From Bacteroidota bacterium (lineage in GTDB: Bacteria > Bacteroidota > Bacteroidia > Chitinophagales > Chitinophagaceae): a DNA stretch of 47,888 nt. Every line of letters starts with the position of its first letter. Position 1 is the stretch's first letter. Location of the stretch: positions 1-47,888 of the forward strand of contig JAKIZK010000009.1 of the NCBI GenBank assembly GCA_022708055.1. The letters are read 5' to 3'. Shown piece by piece: positions 33,362-41,142 of the stretch. The notes under the pieces are model-generated. The model was not told the DNA's origin and ran no database searches. It worked only from the letters and a program-made list of their open reading frames with translations. The position numbers were made by a program, and so were the translations under genes.

Positions 33362-33799
33362 ATGTTTTCAAAAACAACAGAATACGCTCTAAGAGCTGTT
33401 ATATATATTGCTCAAAAGGGTACGGAAGAAAATAAATTGGGACTTGCTGATATTGCAAAAGCCATTCATTCTCCCCGTTCTTTTACAGCAAAAATTTTGC
33501 AGCAACTTACAGCAGGTGGCAAAATCATAAGTTCGGTACGTGGCCCGGGCGGTGGTTTTTATATTTCGGCAAAAGCAAAAAAATTGCCCGTAAGGTCGGT
33601 ACTGTCAGTAATGGGCGAAGATGTAAAACTTGAAAAATGTGTTTTGGGGTTGAAACACTGCTCGGAGGAAAAACCTTGTCCGATGCATGCTTCTTATAAA
33701 TTGATAAAACCTTTAATCATTGATTTGTTTGAATCTAAAACAATTGAAATGCTGGCTAACGAAGTGAGTGCCGGTAAAAGCAATATTGGAAATCTTTAG
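33362..33799 (+). CDS. Second Rrf2-family regulator with three-cysteine motif
   Basis: I start this at base 33362 (MFSKTTEYALRAVIYIAQKG), the usual Rrf2 N-terminus. An upstream in-frame Met at 33338 overlaps the previous gene and adds eight residues that do not fit. The product has 145 residues. The helix-turn-helix (LADIAKAIHSPRSFTAKILQ) and wing (SSVRGPGGGFYIS) are clear, and Cys93, Cys100 and Cys106 (KCVLGLKHCSEEKPCPMH) repeat the Cx6Cx5C spacing of the regulator at 25.2 kb. The two are clearly related and bracket the stress island. It is likely cluster-binding and responsive to iron-sulfur status or nitric oxide. Confidence 0.9.
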   Translation: MFSKTTEYALRAVIYIAQKGTEENKLGLADIAKAIHSPRSFTAKILQQLTAGGKIISSVRGPGGGFYISAKAKKLPVRSVLSVMGEDVKLEKCVLGLKHCSEEKPCPMHASYKLIKPLIIDLFESKTIEMLANEVSAGKSNIGNL

Positions 33800-33853
33800 T
33801 TGATAAATTCCACAAAATATCAGAAAGAAAGATTTTTCTAAAAAGTATATTCT

Positions 33854-34282
33854 TTACAATGTTTTCTCCATTACGTAATGTGGAATGGTTACTTCATTAA
33901 ATTCGTGGCCCGATACCCGGTATCCCATTTTTTCATAAAAACCAATTGCATTTTTTCGGGCATGCATTGTCAGTACTTTAAACCCTCTATCTCTTGCCAG
34001 ATTTTCTGCAAAATGCATCAATGCCCTGCCCACTCCTTTGCCTTGCAAATCATTTAATACAGCCATCTGCCGAAGTCTAACCTTTTGATGTCCTTCTTCT
34101 ACCAGCATACAGCATCCCAAAATATGCTCGTCTTCAAAAGCCGCAATCAGCATATTGTTTTTTTCCGATTCCAGTTCTTCCATAGAAAAATTGAGCCCAA
34201 GCGGACGACGCAAAATTTCGTAACGCAGCTGTACCATCTGCATATACTCCGGGCTACCGTGGTCCAAAATTTTTAGGGCCAT
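33854..34282 (-). CDS. GNAT family N-acetyltransferase
   Basis: A 142-residue acetyltransferase when started at base 34282 (MALKILDHGSPEYMQMVQLR). A longer frame to 34360 adds a hydrophobic stretch foreign to the family. The acetyl-CoA loop is visible in NDLQGKGVGRALMHFAE, preceded by RLRQMAVL and followed by HARKNAIGFYEKMGYRVSGHEF, typical of the ElaA/YjdJ-like small GNAT group. The substrate is unknown. It is convergent with the Rrf2 gene and divergent from acpP. Confidence 0.88.
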   Translation of the reverse strand: MALKILDHGSPEYMQMVQLRYEILRRPLGLNFSMEELESEKNNMLIAAFEDEHILGCCMLVEEGHQKVRLRQMAVLNDLQGKGVGRALMHFAENLARDRGFKVLTMHARKNAIGFYEKMGYRVSGHEFNEVTIPHYVMEKTL

Positions 34283-34484
34283 GAACAAAGAATTAATGTA
34301 AAAACAAATTGGGATTAACCGTCGTAGCGACAAAATACAAAGAACTAACAACACCACCAACCATTTGTTAGCTTTATTTTGAGTTTTATTATTGTTTAAA
34401 AGAAGGTACTACCCATTAATTTTCAGCGATTTGGGATAATTCTGAAAAAATTTGTGTTTCCGGTGCATATTAATTCAAAAAGTA

Positions 34485-34492
34485 TATTTTTG
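34485..34492 (+). promoter_or_regulatory. Candidate TAnnTTTG -7 element for acpP
   Basis: Exact match TATTTTTG, 26 nt before the acpP ATG at 34519. This gives a short 5' leader. Confidence 0.45.
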
Positions 34493-34518
34493 CTGCTTGT
34501 AATCAAAACTTTAAGAAC

Positions 34519-34755
34519 ATGTCAGACATTGCATCAAGAGTTAAGAAAATTATTATTGACAAGCTGGGCGTTGATGAATCAGAAGTAACCAACGAAGCTT
34601 CTTTTACTAACGACCTCGGCGCCGATTCATTAGACACCGTTGAGCTTATAATGGAGTTTGAAAAAGAGTTCAACATCTCTATTCCTGATGAGCAGGCTGA
34701 AACCATCACTACGGTTGGTCAGGCAATTGCTTACCTGGACGAAAACGCCAAGTAA
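34519..34755 (+). CDS. acpP: Acyl carrier protein
   Basis: Carrier of growing acyl chains in fatty acid synthesis. It has 78 residues, is acidic, and has the phosphopantetheine attachment serine Ser37 in [17 protein letters not shown]. It is followed by a strong hairpin terminator and then fabF, the usual partner. It appears to have its own promoter (TATTTTTG at 34485). Confidence 0.97.
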   Translation: MSDIASRVKKIIIDKLGVDESEVTNEASFTNDLGADSLDTVELIMEFEKEFNISIPDEQAETITTVGQAIAYLDENAK

Positions 34756-34766
34756 AAAACAGGATT

Positions 34767-34780
34767 CCGCTTTGTAGCGG
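34767..34780 (+). other. Small stem-loop after acpP
   Basis: CCGCT-TTGT-AGCGG, a 5-bp stem with a tetraloop, 12 nt after the acpP stop and ahead of the stronger terminator. It may protect the mRNA end; this is low-level evidence. Confidence 0.4.
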
Positions 34781-34792
34781 GACGATAATCTT

Positions 34793-34830
34793 ACCGCCTT
34801 TGTTTGCTCTCATGCAGCGAAGGCGGTTTT
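34793..34830 (+). terminator. Intrinsic terminator downstream of acpP
   Basis: The arms ACCGCCTT (34793-34800) and AAGGCGGT (34820-34827) form an 8-bp GC-rich stem, followed at once by TTTTATCTT. It probably ends most acpP transcripts, giving higher acpP than fabF mRNA. Confidence 0.8.
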
Positions 34831-34930
34831 ATCTTATTAAGCGATGAGCATGGTTTTCTAAAGTGCCATTTCATCTGAAATTGTTTTTATTCAGAACGAT
34901 TTTTTGCTGATTTTTTTCAATCCCCTTGTT

Positions 34931-34938
34931 TACATTTG
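34931..34938 (+). promoter_or_regulatory. Candidate TAnnTTTG -7 element for fabF
   Basis: Exact match TACATTTG, 51 nt before fabF. A TTTG at 34903-34906 lies 24 nt upstream, slightly farther than usual for the -33 element. Confidence 0.4.
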
Positions 34939-34989
34939 GGATGAAAAAAATAAGGTGAGATTGGTTTAACTATTTTATCTTACAGCCGT

Positions 34990-36243
34990 ATGGAATTAAA
35001 AAGGGTTGTTGTTACAGGTATGGGTGCGCTGACACCACTTGGAAACACTGTTGATGAATACTGGAACAGTCTCATCAATGGCGTGTCAGGCGCCGATATG
35101 ATTACTTTATTTGATGCTTCAAAATTCAGAACCAAATTTGCTTGCGAGGTAAAAGGTTTTGATGCCACTCAATATTTGGACAGAAAAGAAGCCCGAAAAA
35201 TTGATCGCTTCACTCAGTTTGCATTGGTAGTAAGCGACCAAGCCATGGCAGATGCAGGTCTTACAAAAGATAATATTAACCCTGATCGTATTGGTGTTGT
35301 ATTTGCCAGTGGTATTGGCGGTTTAATCACCTTTCAACACGAAGTAACTGATTTTGCCCGGGGCGATGGTACTCCTCGATTTAATCCATTCTTTATTCCC
35401 AAAATGATACTGGATATTGCTGCCGGTCAAATCAGTATGCGGCATAACCTACGTGGGCCAAATTTTGCTGTGGTAAGTGCCTGCGCCAGTAGCACCAATG
35501 CTATAATGGATGCTTTCAATCTGATACGTTTAGGCAAGGCCGATATCTTGGTAACAGGAGGAAGCGAAGCAGTCATCAGCGAAGCTGGAGTGGGTGGTTT
35601 TAATGCCATGAAGGCGATGAGTGAAAGAAATCATGACCCTAAAACTGCAAGCAGACCTTATGATAAAGATCGTGACGGTTTTGTAATGGGCGAGGCCTGT
35701 GGTATTTTAATATTGGAGGAACTGGAACATGCCAAAGCAAGAGGCGCAAAAATATATTGCGAAATAGCAGGTGCAGGAGCTACTGCCGATGCACACCATA
35801 TTACGGCACCACATCCCGAAGGATTGGGGGCCAAAAATGTAATGCTGGTAGCATTGGATGATGCGGGTATGAAGGCTGATGAAATTGACTACATCAATAC
35901 GCATGGCACATCAACACCCATTGGTGATGGAGCCGAAGTAAAAGCCATTGTTCAGGTCTTTGGCGACCATGCTTACCATCTCAACATCAGCGCTACCAAA
36001 TCAATGACCGGACACTGCTTGGGTGCAGCAGGAGTAATAGAAGCCATTGCCAGCATAAAAGCAGTGATACATGATGAAGTGCCACCCACTATCAATCACT
36101 TTACCGATGATCCTGAACTGGACCCCAAACTTAATTTTACTTTCAACAAATCTCAAAAGAGAACCGTAAGAGCAGCATTGAGCAATACGTTTGGTTTTGG
36201 TGGACACAATGCTTGTGTGATTGTGAAAAAATATGTTGAGTAA
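34990..36243 (+). CDS. fabF: 3-oxoacyl-[acyl-carrier-protein] synthase II
   Basis: Condensing enzyme that elongates acyl-ACP with malonyl-ACP; 417 residues, full length. The catalytic Cys165 lies in VVSACASSTNAIMDAF, and the two active-site histidines in YINTHGTSTPIGD and SMTGHCLGAAGVIE. The start RVVVTGMGALTPLG is typical. It sits downstream of acpP and upstream of rnc, a common arrangement. Confidence 0.97.
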   Translation: MELKRVVVTGMGALTPLGNTVDEYWNSLINGVSGADMITLFDASKFRTKFACEVKGFDATQYLDRKEARKIDRFTQFALVVSDQAMADAGLTKDNINPDRIGVVFASGIGGLITFQHEVTDFARGDGTPRFNPFFIPKMILDIAAGQISMRHNLRGPNFAVVSACASSTNAIMDAFNLIRLGKADILVTGGSEAVISEAGVGGFNAMKAMSERNHDPKTASRPYDKDRDGFVMGEACGILILEELEHAKARGAKIYCEIAGAGATADAHHITAPHPEGLGAKNVMLVALDDAGMKADEIDYINTHGTSTPIGDGAEVKAIVQVFGDHAYHLNISATKSMTGHCLGAAGVIEAIASIKAVIHDEVPPTINHFTDDPELDPKLNFTFNKSQKRTVRAALSNTFGFGGHNACVIVKKYVE

Positions 36244-36329
36244 TTATTATACATCTTGAATTTTCGGTGCCGGTTTTTTACATTTGATGAATACCAACAA
36301 TTTCAATAATATTTCGTAGCTTAACCGCC

Positions 36330-37052
36330 GTGGATTTTTTCAAATTCTTTTCAGGAAAACATGAAAACTCCAGTTTTAAAAAGGAGTTGAAAGATATGCT
36401 GGGTTTTAAACCCGGTAATTATTCGCTTTATAAAACGGCACTTACGCATCGCTCCATCAGAGAGGGTGCGGATGAAAATAATGAAAGGCTGGAATACTTA
36501 GGCGATGCGGTGCTGAGTACCATCGTAGCCGATTTTCTTTTTAAGCGTTATCCATACAAAGAAGAAGGCTTTTTAACGGAGATGCGGAGCAAAATGGTAA
36601 ACCGTCAGCAGTTGAATGATATTGCCGTGCGTATGGGATTAAAGAAAATTACTTTATTCAATAAAATGGATGGCTCGCTAAAGGTGAGTCAGATTTTTGG
36701 CAATACACTGGAGGCGTTGGTAGGTGCTTTATATCTTGATTTGGGCTACAAAAAAACAGCCAAATGGGTGCTTGAAAATATTATTCTGCCCCACATGTTT
36801 ATGGACGACCTGGAGCATCTGGAAATAAACCATAAAAACAAACTTTATGGCTGGGCCAATAAAAATGGAATCGTGCTGGAGTTTGAAACAATAAATGAAA
36901 GATTGGAAAACGGGAGACGATTGTTTACGGTAGCGGCTGTTTTAGACGGGAAAAATATGGGAGAGGGGAAAGCATTTAATAAAAAAGATGCATCGCAAAT
37001 AGCGGCGCAGATTGCCGTTGAAAAAATGGGAATCATAAATTCTGATTCATAA
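36330..37052 (+). CDS. rnc: Ribonuclease III
   Basis: Double-strand-specific RNase for rRNA and mRNA processing; 240 residues. The start codon appears to be GTG at 36330, as no ATG fits the family N-terminus better. The nuclease signature NERLEYLGDAVL (residues 51-62) and the second acidic motif FGNTLEALVGALYLD (Glu128) are present, followed by a dsRNA-binding domain from about 170. Asn125 stands where E. coli has Asp114, probably a lineage feature and not a defect. Confidence 0.95.
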   Translation: MDFFKFFSGKHENSSFKKELKDMLGFKPGNYSLYKTALTHRSIREGADENNERLEYLGDAVLSTIVADFLFKRYPYKEEGFLTEMRSKMVNRQQLNDIAVRMGLKKITLFNKMDGSLKVSQIFGNTLEALVGALYLDLGYKKTAKWVLENIILPHMFMDDLEHLEINHKNKLYGWANKNGIVLEFETINERLENGRRLFTVAAVLDGKNMGEGKAFNKKDASQIAAQIAVEKMGIINSDS

Positions 37053-37075
37053 ATTGTAAAGCAAAACTTTAGCAT

Positions 37076-37645
37076 TTGAAAATTTTAATAAAGAACCATT
37101 CAACTGTTTTATTGGCTTTAGCCTGTGTTGTATTTGTCATTTCCTGTAAAACACAAACCCGGAAAGGAGCCAATGGCGTTACCTATAATACCGCACAGGA
37201 GTATAACGATTATATTGTGGGCAGGCAAACAAAGTTGGTTGAGCGAGTTATGGATTTTGTAAAAGTATCTCAAACCGATTTGGATGCTGCTGAAGTGTTG
37301 CTGGATACTTGTGTAAAAGAAGCACATCAAATGGCGAACGAAATAAAAGGTATGTCGCCATTTAAAAATGATTCTACTTTAAGAGACGCAGCGGTTTCTA
37401 TATTCGGATTTTACGAAAAAATTTTTGATAAAGATTATCGTGATTTAATACACCTGAAGAAAGAACAGGATGGTACGTCAATGGAAATTGAAAATAGAAT
37501 AAGGGAAATTGTAACGAAAGTTACTGAAGAAGAAAAAGGATTTGACAACCGTTTTCGAACAGCGCAGCAAGCATTTGCTTCCAAAAACAAATTGCAGTTG
37601 CAGGAAAATGATATTCAGAAAAAGTTTGAAAAAGAAATTAATTAA
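37076..37645 (+). CDS. Hypothetical lipoprotein
   Basis: A 189-residue predicted lipoprotein of unknown function, probably starting at the TTG at 37076, which gives a good signal peptide (LLALACVVFVISC) with Cys as the lipid site. The mature part is almost all charged helix (DFVKVSQTDLDAAEVLLDT, then a long Glu/Lys-rich coiled segment to the end), so a helical bundle or coiled coil is likely. It is close behind rnc and convergent with mce, with stops 2 bp apart. Confidence 0.8.
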   Translation: MKILIKNHSTVLLALACVVFVISCKTQTRKGANGVTYNTAQEYNDYIVGRQTKLVERVMDFVKVSQTDLDAAEVLLDTCVKEAHQMANEIKGMSPFKNDSTLRDAAVSIFGFYEKIFDKDYRDLIHLKKEQDGTSMEIENRIREIVTKVTEEEKGFDNRFRTAQQAFASKNKLQLQENDIQKKFEKEIN

Positions 37646-37647
37646 GT

Positions 37648-38052
37648 TCAGACTTCTTTTTCCATACACAGTTCAATGAGCACACCCTGTGTGTCTTTGG
37701 GGTGCACAAAACAAACTAATTTATTATCTGCACCTGTTTTGGGCGTTTCATTTAATAATCTGAAGCCTTCATTTTTTAGCCTTTTCATTTCAGCATCTAT
37801 ATCTTTTACTTCAAAGGCAATATGATGAAGACCTTCACCTTTTTTTTCAATAAATCGTGCAATGACACCATCGGAATCAGTACTTTCCAATAATTCAATT
37901 TTATTGGGGCCGGTTTTAAAAAAAGCCGTATTTACTTTTTCAGATTCCACCAGCTCGGTTTTGTAACAAGCGGTGTTCAGCAACTTTTCAAATAGCGGTA
38001 TGGAGTCTTTCAAACTTTTGACTGCAATGCCAATATGTTCAATTTTTTGCAT
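37648..38052 (-). CDS. mce: Methylmalonyl-CoA epimerase
   Basis: Interconverts (R)- and (S)-methylmalonyl-CoA between the mutase and propionyl-CoA pathways. It has 134 residues of the vicinal-oxygen-chelate fold. Metal ligands are His6 (IEHIGIAV), His76 or His77 (EGLHHIAFEV) and Glu127 (GVLIELCM). The length and motifs match the family closely. The mutase genes are not in this window. Confidence 0.92.
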   Translation of the reverse strand: MQKIEHIGIAVKSLKDSIPLFEKLLNTACYKTELVESEKVNTAFFKTGPNKIELLESTDSDGVIARFIEKKGEGLHHIAFEVKDIDAEMKRLKNEGFRLLNETPKTGADNKLVCFVHPKDTQGVLIELCMEKEV

Positions 38053-38095
38053 AAAATCCTTTGCGAATTCGGTAAAATGTACTTCAGAAACGAAT

Positions 38096-38133
38096 TTAGA
38101 CCTTTCCGCTTAGACCCATTTAGGTTAATTTTG
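38096..38133 (+). promoter_or_regulatory. Candidate isc promoter with paired direct repeats
   Basis: A TAATTTTG -7 element at 38126-38133 lies 33 nt before iscS. Just upstream are two identical 7-mers TTAGACC at 38096-38102 and 38110-38116, 14 bp apart from start to start. They occupy the -33 to -10 zone and may be regulator sites. Confidence 0.45.
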
Positions 38134-38166
38134 CAATAGAAACAAAACAAGCGAGGATTCTCAATC

Positions 38167-39384
38167 ATGTTGCAATTTCCCATTTATCTTGACCATAATG
38201 CTACCACGCCCTGCGACCCCAGGGTGGTAGATGCTATGCTGCCTTATTTCACCAATAGTTTTGGCAATGCAGCCAGTCGCAACCATTCATTTGGCTGGCA
38301 GGCCGAAGAAGCCGTTGACTATGCAAGAGAGCAAGTAGCCAAATTGATAGGCGCCGACCCAAAAGAAATCATTTTTACCAGTGGTGCTACAGAAGCTGAT
38401 AATCTTGCCATCAAAGGTGTTTTTGAAATGTATGCCAGTAAAGGCAATCATATCATTACCTGCAACATTGAGCACAAAGCAGTATTGGACACTTGTAAAC
38501 ACATAGAGAAAGAAGGTGGTGAAGTAACTTACCTGAAAGTAAAAGAAAACGGATTGGTAGATCTTGCCGAACTGGAAGCCGCTATTAAACCAACTACGAT
38601 TCTCATTGCGCTGATGTATGCCAATAATGAAATTGGCACCATTATGCCCATGAAAGAAATAAGTGCTATAGCAAAAAAACATAATGTACTTGTGTTTAGC
38701 GACGCTACACAGGCCGTAGGAAAAATTCCTGTGGATGTTAATAAAGATGGTATCGATCTGATGGCTTTTTCGGCTCATAAAATGTATGGACCAAAAGGTA
38801 TCGGCGCTTTATATGTTCGTCGCAAAAACCCAAGAGTAAAAGTAACCGCACAAATTGATGGCGGTGGACACGAAAGAGGTATGCGCAGCGGCACTTTGAA
38901 TGTACCCGGTATTGTAGGTTTTGGAAAAGCCTGCGAAATTTGCCTCAATGAAATGGAGGCAGAAACCAAGCGAGTAAGTGCATTGAGAGATAAGTTGCAA
39001 ACTGAATTGTTGAAGTTGGAAGAAAGCTATCTGAATGGCGATAAAGAACACAAGTTGCCTCATGTTACCAATATTTCTTTTAAATATGTTGAAGGAGAAG
39101 GATTGATGATGGGCTTTAATAAAAATATTGCAGTATCATCCGGCTCGGCCTGTACTTCTGCTTCATTGGAGCCATCATACGTTTTAAAAGCATTGGGTCT
39201 GGGCGACGATCTGGCACACAGTTCCCTACGTTTTGGACTAGGAAGATTTACAACAGAAGAACAAATAGACTATACCATAGAACAGGTAAGTAATACGGTA
39301 AATAAACTGAGGGAAATGAGTCCGCTATGGGAAATGTTTAAAGAAGGGATAGATTTGAACAGCATTGAATGGGCACATCACTAA
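38167..39384 (+). CDS. iscS: Cysteine desulfurase IscS
   Basis: PLP enzyme that supplies sulfur for clusters by converting cysteine to alanine. It has 405 residues. The start [14 protein letters not shown], Lys205 in [11 protein letters not shown] (PLP) and the catalytic Cys329 in [21 protein letters not shown] are all present. The TSAS context and length place it in the IscS/NifS (class I) group and not SufS. It heads iscS-iscU-iscA; a stem-loop lies before iscU. Confidence 0.96.
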   Translation: MLQFPIYLDHNATTPCDPRVVDAMLPYFTNSFGNAASRNHSFGWQAEEAVDYAREQVAKLIGADPKEIIFTSGATEADNLAIKGVFEMYASKGNHIITCNIEHKAVLDTCKHIEKEGGEVTYLKVKENGLVDLAELEAAIKPTTILIALMYANNEIGTIMPMKEISAIAKKHNVLVFSDATQAVGKIPVDVNKDGIDLMAFSAHKMYGPKGIGALYVRRKNPRVKVTAQIDGGGHERGMRSGTLNVPGIVGFGKACEICLNEMEAETKRVSALRDKLQTELLKLEESYLNGDKEHKLPHVTNISFKYVEGEGLMMGFNKNIAVSSGSACTSASLEPSYVLKALGLGDDLAHSSLRFGLGRFTTEEQIDYTIEQVSNTVNKLREMSPLWEMFKEGIDLNSIEWAHH

Positions 39385-39395
39385 CCGTTGAAATT

Positions 39396-39426
39396 TGACA
39401 GGGAAAAAATTCAAAGGAGCCTGTCA
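39396..39426 (+). other. Stem-loop in the iscS-iscU gap
   Basis: TGACAGG (39396-39402) and CCTGTCA (39420-39426) pair over 7 bp around a 17-nt loop. No U-run follows directly, so it is more likely a processing or stability element than a terminator. It could set different levels of iscS and iscU. Confidence 0.45.
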
Positions 39427-39475
39427 GCAATAAAATAAAATCTTTGATTTTTTTTGAACCTTAAACTTTTTAAAA

Positions 39476-39895
39476 ATGGCATACAGCGAAAAAGTAATAG
39501 ACCACTATCACAACCCCAAAAATGTGGGTACATTAGATAAGACTAAAAACAATGTAGGTACCGGTTTGGTAGGCGCACCCGAGTGTGGCGATGTGATGCG
39601 TCTGCAAATTGAAGTGGACGAAACAACCGGCGTTATTAAGGATGCCAAGTTTAAAACTTTTGGCTGTGGTTCTGCTATTGCTTCCTCTTCACTGGCAACT
39701 GAGTGGCTGAAAGGTAAATCGGTAGATGATGCGGTGAAGATTGATAATATGACGATTGTCGAGGAGTTGAATCTGCCTCCTGTAAAAATTCACTGCTCTG
39801 TTCTGGCTGAAGATGCCATTAAAGCAGCGATCAACGATTATCGAAAAAAGAACGGTTTGGAAGAATTGAAGTTTGACGAATCTGTTGTTCATTAA
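39476..39895 (+). CDS. iscU: Iron-sulfur cluster scaffold IscU
   Basis: Scaffold on which clusters are built. It has 139 residues, with the three ligand cysteines Cys37 (APECGDVM), Cys64 (TFGCGSAIASSS) and Cys107 (KIHCSVLAEDA), and Asp39 next to the first. The IscU start YSEKVIDHYHNPKNVG is typical. It is the second gene of the isc cluster. Confidence 0.97.
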   Translation: MAYSEKVIDHYHNPKNVGTLDKTKNNVGTGLVGAPECGDVMRLQIEVDETTGVIKDAKFKTFGCGSAIASSSLATEWLKGKSVDDAVKIDNMTIVEELNLPPVKIHCSVLAEDAIKAAINDYRKKNGLEELKFDESVVH

Positions 39896-39946
39896 TTCCT
39901 AAATCTGCTTAGCGGTCATCGTAACTTAAATACGACGAAAACCCAA

Positions 39947-40312
39947 ATGGAAACAACGACTTTAAATACACAGGCAAACAGCATCTACATCAGCGACAAA
40001 GCCAAGGTGAAGGTCAATCAATTAATGAGCGATGCAGGAATTGGTGCTGATGCTTCTTATTTTTTAAGAGTAGGTGTTGTAGGCGGTGGTTGTTCCGGTC
40101 TTAGCTACAAACTCGATTTTGACAATGAAGTAAAGCCTATGGATCAGGTGTTTGAAGATAATGGGCTTAAAATTGTTACCGATTTAAAAAGTTTCTTATA
40201 TCTGGTAAATACAACGCTTGACTTCAGCGACGGCCTCAATGGCAAAGGCTTCTACTTTACCAATCCTAATGCCAGCAGAAGTTGTGGCTGCGGCGAAAGT
40301 TTTGCAGTATAA
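39947..40312 (+). CDS. iscA: A-type iron-sulfur carrier IscA
   Basis: A 121-residue A-type carrier that hands clusters to target proteins. Ligand cysteines are Cys49 (VGGGCSGLSYKLDF) and the pair Cys113 and Cys115 (SRSCGCGESFAV). IscA and ErpA cannot be told apart by sequence alone, but the position after iscU favours IscA. hscA, hscB, fdx and an adjacent iscR are absent. The Rrf2 genes at 25 and 33 kb are possible regulators. Confidence 0.92.
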   Translation: METTTLNTQANSIYISDKAKVKVNQLMSDAGIGADASYFLRVGVVGGGCSGLSYKLDFDNEVKPMDQVFEDNGLKIVTDLKSFLYLVNTTLDFSDGLNGKGFYFTNPNASRSCGCGESFAV

Positions 40313-40416
40313 TCAAAGGCTATAATTGATTCGTTAAAAAGTTGACAAAGACCTCTTGCATTTTACATAGGCCATACAACTTTTAAACTTTATAGCTATT
40401 TTGCAGCCTACAACCT

Positions 40417-41142
40417 ATGTGGTCAATTTGCAAAAAAGAACTCCGCCAGTTTTTCAGCAGCCTTACCGGTTATATTGCTATCATTGTTTTTTTATTGGCA
40501 AACGGTTTGGTGTTATTTTCATTTAAAGGAGAGAATAACATTTTTGATTTTGGCTATGCTACGTTAGATAAATTCTTTCAACTGGCCCCATGGGTGTTGT
40601 TGTTTTTAATTCCGGCTATATGTATGAGGAGCTTTGCAGAGGAGTTTAAAACCGGCACCTTTGAAATTTTGCAAACCCGGCCATTGACCCGTTGGCAAAT
40701 TGTAATGGGCAAATACCTCGGCAGCCTTTTGGTTGTTTTTATTGCACTGCTTCCTACTATCGTATATGTTTTTTCAATTCAACGTTTAGCGGCAGGCGAG
40801 GGGATCGATAGTGGAGCTACTATGGGTTCCTACATTGGATTGTTTTTTCTTGCATCCGTCTTTACCGCTATATGTACTTGTTGCAGCAGTTTTACCAATA
40901 ATGCAGTAGTGGCTTTTATTGCCGGCCTTTTGGGATGTGCCTTGTTGTATTATGGTTTCAGCGCCATCAGCAAGTTGCCGGCATTGAGCAGTGGCGCCGA
41001 TTATTATGTAGAAATGGCGGGTATAGATTTTCATTACCGTAGCATCAGCCGCGGATTAATTGACACAAGGGATATTATTTATTTCTTATCAGTAATATTT
41101 TTATTTCTAACCATAACCAACAGGAATTTGCTGAAAAAATAA
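40417..41142 (+). CDS. gldF: Gliding-motility ABC transporter permease GldF
   Basis: Membrane permease of the GldAFG ABC transporter, first described for gliding in Flavobacterium. It has 241 residues and six helices. The start KKELRQFFSSLTGYIAI and PLTRWQIVMGKYLGSLLVV are typical of this family. Its stop overlaps the gldG start by one base. The ATPase gene gldA is not in this window. Confidence 0.92.
   Translation: MWSICKKELRQFFSSLTGYIAIIVFLLANGLVLFSFKGENNIFDFGYATLDKFFQLAPWVLLFLIPAICMRSFAEEFKTGTFEILQTRPLTRWQIVMGKYLGSLLVVFIALLPTIVYVFSIQRLAAGEGIDSGATMGSYIGLFFLASVFTAICTCCSSFTNNAVVAFIAGLLGCALLYYGFSAISKLPALSSGADYYVEMAGIDFHYRSISRGLIDTRDIIYFLSVIFLFLTITNRNLLKK

Noticed and set aside
34345..34371. 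Inverted repeat CTAACAA-N13-TTGTTAG between the GNAT and acpP genes
   Set aside because: A 7-bp AT-rich repeat away from any recognised promoter element; no gene ends here, so it is not a terminator, and there is no support for an operator.
38287..39063. Minus-strand ORFs opposite iscS
   Set aside because: Antisense shadows of a complete IscS frame with PLP Lys and catalytic Cys.
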